Source: an uncultured beta proteobacterium (GTDB taxonomy: Bacteria; Pseudomonadota; Gammaproteobacteria; Burkholderiales; Burkholderiaceae_E). Taken from it: a stretch of 56,301 nucleotides of DNA. This document shows positions 18,603 to 26,436 of this stretch, in pieces. How positions within the stretch are numbered: the first letter of the stretch is position 1; the number at the start of each line of letters is the position of its first letter. Location of the stretch: positions 1 through 56,301 of the forward strand of contig CAIZNI010000032.1 in NCBI GenBank assembly GCA_903934295.1, read 5' to 3'. The position numbers were made by a program, and so were the translations under genes. A model generated the notes under the pieces. The model was not told the DNA's origin, searched no databases, and worked only from the letters and a program-made list of their open reading frames with translations.

Positions 18603-20045
18603 ATGTCGACGAAGCCCAGAAATGTCCTGATCGTGATGTCCGACGAGCACAATGCCGCGGTGTCCGGTCACGCCGGTCACCCGGTGATCGACACACCGCA
18701 TCTGGACCGGCTGGCGGGCATGGGCACGCGGTTCACCGCGGCCTACACCGCCTCGCCGATCTGCGTGCCGGCGCGCGCGGCCTTCGCCACCGGTCGCCCG
18801 GTGCACGAGCTCGGCTGCTGGGACAACGTCATCGCCTGGGACGGCCGCCCGCGCGGCTGGCACCATGCGCTGCGTGACCGCGGCCATCGGGTGGCTTCGA
18901 TCGGCAAGCTGCATTTCCGGGGCCACGAGGGCGACGACTTCGGTCTGACCGAGTCGCAGCTGGCGATGCACATCGAAGGCGGCACCGGCGACCAGCAGAT
19001 GCTGTTTCGCGAGGCCGACGTCATTCGCCATGCCGGGCGCAAGCTGCTGCAGGGCGCGATTCCCGGCGAGAGCGCCTACACGCTCTATGACCGGCGGATC
19101 ACCGCGCAGGCCCAGATCTGGCTGCACGAGGCGGCGCAGCGCCACGACGACAAGCCCTGGGTGCTGTTCGTGTCACTGGTCGCCCCGCATTTCCCCCTGA
19201 CCGCGCCGCCGGAGCACTTCTATCGCTACGCCGCGATGCAGCTGCCGCCGCCCAAGCTCTACGCCGCCGGCGAGCGGCCCACCCACCCTTATGTCGTGCA
19301 CCACGCACGGCGCTCCTGTTACGACCTCGACTTCAAGGAGCCGGCCGATGTTCAACGCGCGCTGGCCGGCTATTTCGGCCTGACCTCCTTCATGGACGAG
19401 AACCTGGGCAAGATCCTGTCGGTGCTCGATCGCACTGGCCTGTGGGACACCACCGATGTGCTCTACACCAGCGACCATGGCGACAACCTCGGTTCACGCG
19501 GTCTGTGGGGCAAGAGCACGATGTACGAGGAGTCGGCCCGCGTGCCGCTGATCGCGGTGGGCGAGGGGTTCGCACCCGGTCGGGTGGTGGCGACGCCGGC
19601 GGTGCACACCGACATCGCCCCCTGGGTGCTGGCGGCCACCGGTGCGCCCGACGGGATCGACGAACTCCAGTTGCCGGGCTGTTCGCTGGTCGATCTGGCC
19701 GACGGCGCGCAGGCGCAGCGCTCGGTGCTCTCGCAGTTCCACATCGGCGCGCCCCATGGCTTCTACATGGTGCGCAGCCCGCGCTACAAGTACGTCCATT
19801 ACATCGACTACCCGGCGCAGCTCTTCGACCTGCAGCAGGACCCGCAGGAGCTGGTCGATCTGGCCGACTCGGCCGCCCATGCGCCGGTGCGCGCCGAACT
19901 CGAAGCGACGCTGCGCGGCTGGCTCGATCCCGAAGCGACCGATGCCCGCGCCCTGGCCGATCAGGCGGCGATGATCGAGCACTTCGGCGGTCGCGACGCG
20001 ATCCGCACCCGCCAGCCGATGCCGTTCACGCCGGCGCCGATCTGA
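18603..20045 (+). CDS. Type I sulfatase/alkaline phosphatase superfamily hydrolase
   Basis: A 480-residue cytoplasmic-looking sulfatase with no signal peptide. The N-terminal metal site is seen in VLIVMSDEHN. The formylglycine motif CVPAR (Cys at about residue 58, in ICVPARAAFATGR) fits CxPxR, so the Cys should be oxidised to formylglycine. The second metal site is TSDHGDNLGSRGLWGKST near residue 290. The overall pattern resembles choline sulfatase and related enzymes. No sulfatase-modifying factor is in the window, so maturation depends on a gene elsewhere. The substrate is a sulfate ester, possibly phosphonate; not readable. It follows the GST-SDR pair on the same strand after a possible weak terminator. 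Confidence 0.88.
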   Translation: MSTKPRNVLIVMSDEHNAAVSGHAGHPVIDTPHLDRLAGMGTRFTAAYTASPICVPARAAFATGRPVHELGCWDNVIAWDGRPRGWHHALRDRGHRVASIGKLHFRGHEGDDFGLTESQLAMHIEGGTGDQQMLFREADVIRHAGRKLLQGAIPGESAYTLYDRRITAQAQIWLHEAAQRHDDKPWVLFVSLVAPHFPLTAPPEHFYRYAAMQLPPPKLYAAGERPTHPYVVHHARRSCYDLDFKEPADVQRALAGYFGLTSFMDENLGKILSVLDRTGLWDTTDVLYTSDHGDNLGSRGLWGKSTMYEESARVPLIAVGEGFAPGRVVATPAVHTDIAPWVLAATGAPDGIDELQLPGCSLVDLADGAQAQRSVLSQFHIGAPHGFYMVRSPRYKYVHYIDYPAQLFDLQQDPQELVDLADSAAHAPVRAELEATLRGWLDPEATDARALADQAAMIEHFGGRDAIRTRQPMPFTPAPI

Positions 20046-20097
20046 GCCGGCGGCCCGCTGTCGCGCCCCCGGGTGCTGTCGCAGTGCGCTCGAGCCG

Positions 20098-21081
20098 CTA
20101 TTGCGCCTCGAGTTTTGCCAGCTTCATCATCCGTTCGGTGAGGACGATCTCGGCCCGGATGTCGGCAGCGTATTGCTCGGGCGTTCCTGCGCTGATGGTC
20201 GAGCCCAGCGCCTCGAGCCTGGCGCGCACCGCCGGTCGTTCCAGCGCCTGACGAATCGAGTCGTTGACCTGCCGCACGATGGCCGGCGACGCGCCGGCCG
20301 GGAGTGAAACGCCACCGAACGACACCAGGCTCACGCCCGGCAGACCGGCTTCGGCCAGGGTCGGCACGCCGGGCAGCTGCGGGTTGCGGGTCGGGCCGGT
20401 GACCGCGAGCGCGACCAGCCGGCCGCTGCGCACCTGGGCCAGCCCCACCTGGAAGATCGTCAGCGTGAAGTCGATCTGTCGGCCGGCCACCGCGTTGATC
20501 GAATCGACCGCGCCCTTGAACGGGACATGGACGGCCTGGGCGCCGGCGGCGTTGAGCAGCAGTTCGGCCCCGAGATGCGCGGGCGTGCCGACCCCGCCCG
20601 AGCCGAAGTTGAGCTTTCCCGGGTCTTTCTTCAGCCGCTCGAGCAGATCCTTCAGGGTGCGCATGCCCGAGTCGGCGCTGACGACCACCAGCACATCCGA
20701 GGTGACGATGCGGCTGACGTGGGCGAAGTCGGCCATCACATCGAAACCGGGGTTCTTGTACATCCGCATGTTGATCGCCATCGGGGTGGCCGAGTACACC
20801 CAGGTGTGACCGTCGGCCGGTGCGCGCGCGGCCTGCTGCGCGCCGATGTTGCCGCCCGCCCCAGCCTTGTTCTCGACCACCAGAGGCTGCTTCAGGATCT
20901 CGGTCAGCGCCTCGGCCATGGCGCGCACCGTCATGTCGGGAGCGGTGCCGGGCAGGTAGGGCACGATCCAGCGGATCGGCCGGGTCGGCCACTCCTGGGC
21001 GCGTGGCGCCCCGGCCGGCAGCGCGAGGGCCAGCGCGGCCAGTGCCGCCAGGGTCCGCCGGAAACGGTTCGGCAGTGTCAT
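20098..21081 (-). CDS. Bug/TctC-family substrate-binding protein
   Basis: A 327-residue periplasmic binding protein. The signal peptide runs to about residue 28 (PAGAPRAQ). The mature part opens EWPTRPIRWIVPYLPGTAPD, then VVENKAGAGGNIGAQ, both family hallmarks. ATG 21081 is chosen because it gives the signal peptide; a longer open frame upstream is out-of-frame read-through of the acyl-CoA dehydrogenase gene. It lies 44 bases downstream of that gene on the same strand, so the pair is probably one operon and the ligand may be an acid that becomes a CoA ester. No TctAB partner is present. Confidence 0.9.
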   Translation of the reverse strand: MTLPNRFRRTLAALAALALALPAGAPRAQEWPTRPIRWIVPYLPGTAPDMTVRAMAEALTEILKQPLVVENKAGAGGNIGAQQAARAPADGHTWVYSATPMAINMRMYKNPGFDVMADFAHVSRIVTSDVLVVVSADSGMRTLKDLLERLKKDPGKLNFGSGGVGTPAHLGAELLLNAAGAQAVHVPFKGAVDSINAVAGRQIDFTLTIFQVGLAQVRSGRLVALAVTGPTRNPQLPGVPTLAEAGLPGVSLVSFGGVSLPAGASPAIVRQVNDSIRQALERPAVRARLEALGSTISAGTPEQYAADIRAEIVLTERMMKLAKLEAQ

Positions 21082-21125
21082 GTCAAGGTTCCAGTCGAGG
21101 GGTTGGCGGGCCACGCGGCGAGCGC

Positions 21126-22253
21126 TCACAGGTTGCGGCTGATGATGTCCTTCAGCACCTCGGAGGCGCCGCCGGCGATGCGGCTGACCCGCGCGTCGAC
21201 CCACGCGCGGCCGATCTCGTACTCGGCGCTGTAGCCGTAGCCGCCGTGCAACTGCAGGAACTCGTCGAGGTAGCGGCCCATGATCTCGGTGGCCACCAGC
21301 TTGGCCATCGCCGCCTTCTCGCTGCTGATGCCGGTGGCCACATGCTCGGCGGCGCACTGGTCGACGAACGAGCGCAGCATCGCGATGTAGGCCTTGGCCT
21401 CGGCGAGCTTGAACTTGCTGTTCTGGAAATCGATGATCGGGTTGCCGAAGACCTTGCGCTCGCTGGTGTAGCGGATGGTCTGCTCGAGCTGGTGCTCCAG
21501 CGTGGCGGCCGAGCGCAGCGCGATCACCAGGCGCTCCTGGGGCAGCTGCTGCATCAGGTAGACGAAGCCGCGACCCTGCTCGCCCACCAGGTTGCCGGCC
21601 GGCACGCGCACATTGTCGAAGAAGAGTTCGGCGGTGTCTTGCGCCTTCAGTCCGATCTTGTCCATCGGCTGGCTGCGGCTGAAGCCGGCGGTGCCTTCCT
21701 CGACCGCGATCAGCGACACGCCCTTGGCGCCGGCCGCCGGATCGGTCTTGCAGGCCACCAGCACCACGCCGCAGTTGAACCCGTTGGTGATCCAGACCTT
21801 CTGGCCGTTGATGACCCATTCGTCGCCGTCGCGCACCGCGCTGGTCCGGATGTTCTTCAGGTCGCTGCCGGTCCCCGGTTCGGTCATGCCGATCGAGCCG
21901 ATGATCTCGCCGGCGCACAACCGCGGCAGCAGCCGCTGTTTCAGTGCCTCGCTGCCGTAGTGCAGCAGGTAGGGCGAGACCATGTCCGAGTGCACCGGCA
22001 TGCCCAGGTTGGCGCCGACCCGGACCATTTCCTCGGTGACCACGCAGGCGTGCAGGAAGTCGCCGCCCGGCCCGCCGTATTCGGTCGGGATGGTGGTGCA
22101 CAGCAGCCCGTGCGTGCCCGCCTTGCGCCAGAACTCGCGTGGACTGTGGCCGGCCTTTTCCCAGTCGCGGTAGTGGGGTTTGATCTCGCGCTCGCAGAAC
22201 CGGCGGACCTGTTCGCGAAACTGTTCGTGTTCGGGGGAAAAGATGGTGCGCAT
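21126..22253 (-). CDS. Acyl-CoA dehydrogenase, long-chain/isovaleryl-type
   Basis: A 375-residue FAD-dependent enzyme that introduces a 2,3-double bond into an acyl-CoA. It has the FAD/substrate signature GMTEPGTGSDLKNI (about 130) and VWITNGFNC, and the C-terminal QLHGGYGYSAEYEIGRAWVD. At the position of the MCAD catalytic Glu (YEGT) it has AGGAS, so it follows the long-chain/isovaleryl pattern, in which the base lies in an earlier helix; the Glu in LEHQLEQT is the likely candidate. ATG 22253 gives the normal N-terminus (MRTIFSPEHEQF). It is followed by a Bug-protein gene. On the minus strand, TATCAT at 22286-22281 may be a -10 element. Confidence 0.92.
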   Translation of the reverse strand: MRTIFSPEHEQFREQVRRFCEREIKPHYRDWEKAGHSPREFWRKAGTHGLLCTTIPTEYGGPGGDFLHACVVTEEMVRVGANLGMPVHSDMVSPYLLHYGSEALKQRLLPRLCAGEIIGSIGMTEPGTGSDLKNIRTSAVRDGDEWVINGQKVWITNGFNCGVVLVACKTDPAAGAKGVSLIAVEEGTAGFSRSQPMDKIGLKAQDTAELFFDNVRVPAGNLVGEQGRGFVYLMQQLPQERLVIALRSAATLEHQLEQTIRYTSERKVFGNPIIDFQNSKFKLAEAKAYIAMLRSFVDQCAAEHVATGISSEKAAMAKLVATEIMGRYLDEFLQLHGGYGYSAEYEIGRAWVDARVSRIAGGASEVLKDIISRNL

Positions 22254-22419
22254 GGTAAGGCTCGCGTGTCGGGGGTATGGCCGATGATAGTGGGATCGCC
22301 CGCGCGCCGGTTTCGAAAGCGCGGCTGCGGCTGCCCGGGCAGTGGATTCTCCTGACCCCCCTGACCCTTTTTCCGGCGTCGTGCGTTCAATGGATTGTCG
22401 AGTCAACCGGAAAGCGCTC

Positions 22420-24522
22420 ATGACCAACCGAAGAACCGTCCTGGCCGCCGCGCTGTTCGCCGGCCTGTGCCCGCTGCCCGAGGGCGGCGTCGGCGCCCGC
22501 TTGCACGCCGCGACGCCGGCCGGGTTGCGGCCCGGGGTGCAGCCCGGGTTACAGCCCGGGTTACAGCCCTACCGTGATGAAGCGGCCCTGTCGCACGCGC
22601 TGGCGCGCTGGCGGGCCGCCGCCGAGAAGCTCGGCGCCGGGCGTCGCCGGGCGGGGCCTGGCGCGGTTCCGATGAGCATGCCGATGAATGCGCCCATGGT
22701 GTCCCAATCCGCCTCCCCGGGCGCGTCGCCCGGCGCCACCGGCGCTGCCGAATCGATCACCAATGTTCAGGTCGCCGGGGTGGACGAGGGGGGCATCGTC
22801 AAGCAGGCGGGTGATTTCCTGGTGATCCTGCGGCGTGGCCGCCTCTTCACCGTGCGGGTCGGCGCCGACGACCTGCGCCCGGTGGCGCTGATCGATGCCC
22901 ACGCGCCCGACGCCGCGGCCCAGGGCGCCTGGTACGACGAGCTGCTGGTGAGCGAGTCCACGGTGGTGGTGATCGGGTTCAGCTATCTGCGCGGGGCGAC
23001 CGAGGTCGGGCTGTTCGCCCTCGGCGCCGACGGCTCGCTCGCCTATCGCGCGACCTATCACCTGCGCAGCTTCGATTACTACTCGACGCGCAATTTTGCG
23101 AGCCGGCTGATCGGGCGGCGCCTGGTGTTCTACACCCCCCTGCTGCTGTACGCCGCCGGCCCGGCGCCGCTCGAGTCGATGCCCGGGGTGCGGCGTTGGC
23201 TGGGCAGCACGACCCCGGCGGGTTTCGAGCGCATCCTGCCGGCCACCCGCGTCTATCGCACCGATGACGACTTCGATCCGGCCGAGCCGCTGGCGCTGCA
23301 CACCGTCACCGTGTGCGAGCTGCGTGACGACGCGACGATGCGCTGCGAGTCGACCGCGGTGCTGGGGCCGGCGGGCCGGGTCTTTCATGTGTCGCAGTCG
23401 GCCGTCTATGTGTGGACTGCGCCGGCGGTCCGACGCCGCTTCGGGTATCCGGTGCCGCCTGGCCATCCCGACCGGCCGTTGCCGGCCGTGGCGCCGCGCT
23501 CGGCGGTGTTTCGCCTGCCGCTCGATGGCGGTGTGCCCGGCGCGCTGAAGACCGCCGGCGTGCCGATCGATCAGCTGTCGTTTCTCGAGGATCCGAGCGG
23601 CCACCTGAATGTGCTGTTGCGTGAAGCCGGGCCGGGCGAGGCGATGGGCGGGGGCGAACGAAGCGTCGGCGCGCTGGCGCTGCTGCGCGTGCCGCTGTCG
23701 GCCTTCGGCGATGGGCGTGGCGTGGCGCGGCGCGAGCACTACCGGCGTCTGCCGGCGCCGGGCGGTGATGCCGTGCAAACGCCGGGCGGGGAGGTGCTGC
23801 AGAACCGTTTCGTGGGCGACTGGCTGTTGTGGGGCACCCAGGCCCGGGATCGATTCTCCCTGCCGTCCGGTGGCGCGGGGGCCGCGCCGGCCTGGGCGCT
23901 GCGTTACGCCGGCGATGAGGAGCCGGTGGCGCTGCGCCCCGGCCACGCGGTGGAGCGCATCGAGGCGATGGGCACCGACGCGGTGCTGGTCGGTGGCGCC
24001 GGCGGCGACCTGCACTTCACCAGCGTTCGTCTGGCCACCCCCATGCGCCCGGCGCGCCCGGGCGCGATGCTGGCCGCACGCCATGTGCGTCCCGGCGCGA
24101 GCCAGGGCGAGTCGCGCACCCACGGCTTCTTCTTTCGGGCCACCGGTGAGGACGGCGGGCTGCTCGGTCTGCCGATCATCGAGGGCGGTGAGGCCGGGCG
24201 GTCCGGTGCGGTTGCGGGCCGCTCGGCCTCGGCGGCGGTGTTGTTCCTGCGCCAGCGTGACCTGGCCTTCAGTCCGCTGGGTGAGTTGCGTGCCGCCCCG
24301 TCGGTGCCGCGTGACGACGCCTGCCAGACCTCCTGCGTCGACTGGTACGGCAATGCGCGCCCGATCTTTCTGGGCGGGCGCGTGTTCGCCCTGCTGGGGT
24401 ACGAGCTGGTCGAGGGTCGGCTGGCGGGGGCGGGCCCGCAGGAGCGCCTCCTCGAGCGCCGCCGCGTCAGCTTTGCGCCCCGTCCGGTGGGCCCGGGCGG
24501 CCGGTATTCGCCGTTCGACTGA
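22420..24522 (+). CDS. Secreted beta-propeller domain protein
   Basis: A 700-residue exported protein. ATG 22420 gives the N-terminus MTNRRTVLAAALFAGLC, a signal peptide with a possible Tat motif; an in-frame ATG at 22390 would add ten residues. A low-complexity GLQP stretch follows near residue 35, then a region rich in Met, Pro and Ala. The line TNVQVAGVDEGGIVKQAGD near residue 110 matches the N-terminal hallmark of the bacterial beta-propeller domain family (PF09826). The rest shows repeating beta-strand blocks and a few Cys (DDACQTSC). The function of this family is not known; a surface or periplasmic binding role is plausible. It is divergent from the acyl-CoA dehydrogenase, with 166 bases between. 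Confidence 0.8.
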   Translation: MTNRRTVLAAALFAGLCPLPEGGVGARLHAATPAGLRPGVQPGLQPGLQPYRDEAALSHALARWRAAAEKLGAGRRRAGPGAVPMSMPMNAPMVSQSASPGASPGATGAAESITNVQVAGVDEGGIVKQAGDFLVILRRGRLFTVRVGADDLRPVALIDAHAPDAAAQGAWYDELLVSESTVVVIGFSYLRGATEVGLFALGADGSLAYRATYHLRSFDYYSTRNFASRLIGRRLVFYTPLLLYAAGPAPLESMPGVRRWLGSTTPAGFERILPATRVYRTDDDFDPAEPLALHTVTVCELRDDATMRCESTAVLGPAGRVFHVSQSAVYVWTAPAVRRRFGYPVPPGHPDRPLPAVAPRSAVFRLPLDGGVPGALKTAGVPIDQLSFLEDPSGHLNVLLREAGPGEAMGGGERSVGALALLRVPLSAFGDGRGVARREHYRRLPAPGGDAVQTPGGEVLQNRFVGDWLLWGTQARDRFSLPSGGAGAAPAWALRYAGDEEPVALRPGHAVERIEAMGTDAVLVGGAGGDLHFTSVRLATPMRPARPGAMLAARHVRPGASQGESRTHGFFFRATGEDGGLLGLPIIEGGEAGRSGAVAGRSASAAVLFLRQRDLAFSPLGELRAAPSVPRDDACQTSCVDWYGNARPIFLGGRVFALLGYELVEGRLAGAGPQERLLERRRVSFAPRPVGPGGRYSPFD
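22519..22567 (+). repeat. 12-bp tandem repeat coding for Gly-Leu-Gln-Pro
   Basis: Four in-frame copies of a 12-base unit, the last two identical (CCCGGGTTACAG), encode GLRP, GVQP, GLQP, GLQP just after the signal peptide of the beta-propeller protein. Such a run can gain or lose units without breaking the frame. Confidence 0.85.
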
Positions 24523-24622
24523 CTGGGCGCCGCCGCGCGCCGGCCTGCGCTCGCGTCAGACTCGCGTTGCGGCGACGGCGGTCATCGTCGGCCCGGGTAC
24601 GCCTGTTATCCTCCCCTTCACT

Positions 24623-25318
24623 ATGCGCCCCCGTCATCCGGAAGCCCACCGCACCGAACACATCGGCTGGCTGCGCGCGGCGGTGCTGGGCGCCAACGAC
24701 GGCATCGTGTCCACCGCCAGCCTGGTGCTGGGCGTGGCGGCGGCCGGGGCGTCGGCCGCCGACATCCTGGTGGCCGGCGTGGCGGGTCTGGTGGCGGGTT
24801 CGATGTCGATGGCTGCCGGCGAATATGTGTCGGTGCATTCCCAGGCCGACACCGAGCGCGCCGATCTTCAACGCGAGCGCGCCGAGCTCGCCGTCGACCA
24901 GGCCGGCGAGCTGCGCGAGCTGACCGCGATCTATGTGGCGCGCGGACTCGATCCGGCGCTGGCCGCCCAGGTGGCGGTGCAGCTGACCGCCCACGACGCG
25001 CTGGGTGCACACGCCCGTGACGAGCTGGGCATCTCGGCGACCCTGAGCGCGCGGCCGGTGCAGGCGGCGCTCGCCTCGGCGGCCAGCTTCGCGGTCGGCG
25101 CCGTGCTGCCGCTGGCGGTCGCGCTGGTGGCGCCGCGCTCGCTGCTGCTGGCGCTGGTGGGCGGTCTGTCGCTGGTGTTCCTGGCGATGCTGGGCGCATT
25201 GGCGGCGCGTGCCGGCGGCGCGCCCATGGCCCGCGCTGCCTGGCGCGTCAGTTTCTGGGGCGCGCTCGCCATGGGTCTGACCGCCGCGGTCGGGGCGGTG
25301 TTCGGGACCGCTGTCTAG
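24623..25318 (+). CDS. VIT1/CCC1-family divalent metal (Fe/Mn) transporter
   Basis: A 231-residue membrane protein of the vacuolar iron transporter family. The N-terminus EHIGWLRAAVLGANDGIVST holds the first membrane helix with its conserved Asn-Asp. GSMSMAAGEYVSVHSQADTE follows, then a charged cytoplasmic helix rich in Glu (residues 75-105) that binds metal in this family. Hydrophobic segments near 150-170, 172-195 and 210-230 complete five helices. These proteins move Fe2+ or Mn2+ by proton exchange; in bacteria the direction is usually export. The gene stands alone with a short leader. Confidence 0.88.
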   Translation: MRPRHPEAHRTEHIGWLRAAVLGANDGIVSTASLVLGVAAAGASAADILVAGVAGLVAGSMSMAAGEYVSVHSQADTERADLQRERAELAVDQAGELRELTAIYVARGLDPALAAQVAVQLTAHDALGAHARDELGISATLSARPVQAALASAASFAVGAVLPLAVALVAPRSLLLALVGGLSLVFLAMLGALAARAGGAPMARAAWRVSFWGALAMGLTAAVGAVFGTAV

Positions 25319-25398
25319 TTCCGCGCCGAACGATCATTCATCGGTTTTCAGTTCGCCTGCCGCGCCAACGCGGCCGCGATGCACAGGAGGATTCCATC

Positions 25399-26412
25399 AT
25401 GAACAGCCGTGCCCCATCACTGCCCAGACGCCTGCGCGACCGGCTTGCGCCGGTGTGCGCGTTTCTGGCCGCCTGGCTTTGCGCCGCCCTGCCGTTGCCG
25501 GCGGTCGCCCAGGACGTCTATCCGACCCGGCCGGTGACGCTGATCGTCCCGTTTCCGCCGGGCGGTGTGGCCGACACCGTGGGGCGCCCGGTCGCCGAAG
25601 CGATGTCACGGTTGCTGGGGCAGCCGGTGCTGGTCGAGAACAAGGCGGGCGCGGGCGGCGGCGTGGGCATGGCGCAGGTCGCGCGCGCGCGACCCGACGG
25701 CTACACGCTGCTGATGGCGCTCTCGTCGGTGACCATCATTCCCGAGGCCGACAAGGTGCTCGAGCGCGTGCCGATGTACCAGCTCCAGCAACTGGTGCCG
25801 ATCGCCCGGTTCACCGCCGACCCGACGGTGCTGGTGGTGCGGGCCGACAGTCCCTGGAAGACGCTGGCGGAGTTTCTTGCCGATGCCAGGGTCCGTCCGG
25901 GCGCGATCACCTTCGGCTCATCGGGTACCTACGGCACCATGCACGTGCCGATCGAGATGCTCAAGCAGGCCAGCGCCACCTTCATGCTCCACGTGCCCTA
26001 CACCGGCGCCGGTCCGGCGGTGGTCGGGCTGCTCGGGGGGCAGGTCGAGGCCCTGGCGACCGGGCCCTCGACCATCGTGCAACTGGTCCGCGCCGGCCGG
26101 TTGCGGGCCCTGGCGCACTGGGGCGAGGGCCGCCTGGCGGCGCTGCCCGAGGTGCCCAGCCTGAAGGAGCTCGGCTATTCGGTCGGGTTCACGCAGTGGG
26201 CCGGACTGTTCGCGCCGGCCGGCACGCCCGAGCCGGTCGTGGCGCGCCTGCGCGAGGTCGCCCGGCGTGCCGCCGAAGACGAGCGGGTGGTGCGCACCAT
26301 CGCGACCGCCGGAACCCCCATGCAGTACCTGGACGCCCCCGAATTCGCGCGCTTCGTGCAGGCCGATGCCGCGGTGATGGCTGCGGTGGTCAGGCGCATC
26401 GGCAAGCAGTAG
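25399..26412 (+). CDS. Bug/TctC-family substrate-binding protein
   Basis: A 337-residue periplasmic binding protein. A long basic N-region and a hydrophobic stretch end near residue 37 (AVAQD). The signature blocks are YPTRPVTLIVPFPPGGVAD and VLVENKAGAGGGVGMAQVA. It has a clear ribosome site (CAGGAGGATTCC). PhoX starts only 24 bases downstream, so the two look cotranscribed, although a functional link between an acid-binding protein and a phosphatase is not obvious. The ligand is unknown and no membrane partners are present. Confidence 0.9.
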   Translation: MNSRAPSLPRRLRDRLAPVCAFLAAWLCAALPLPAVAQDVYPTRPVTLIVPFPPGGVADTVGRPVAEAMSRLLGQPVLVENKAGAGGGVGMAQVARARPDGYTLLMALSSVTIIPEADKVLERVPMYQLQQLVPIARFTADPTVLVVRADSPWKTLAEFLADARVRPGAITFGSSGTYGTMHVPIEMLKQASATFMLHVPYTGAGPAVVGLLGGQVEALATGPSTIVQLVRAGRLRALAHWGEGRLAALPEVPSLKELGYSVGFTQWAGLFAPAGTPEPVVARLREVARRAAEDERVVRTIATAGTPMQYLDAPEFARFVQADAAVMAAVVRRIGKQ

Positions 26413-26436
26413 CCGAGCCCTTTTTTCGCAGGAGAG

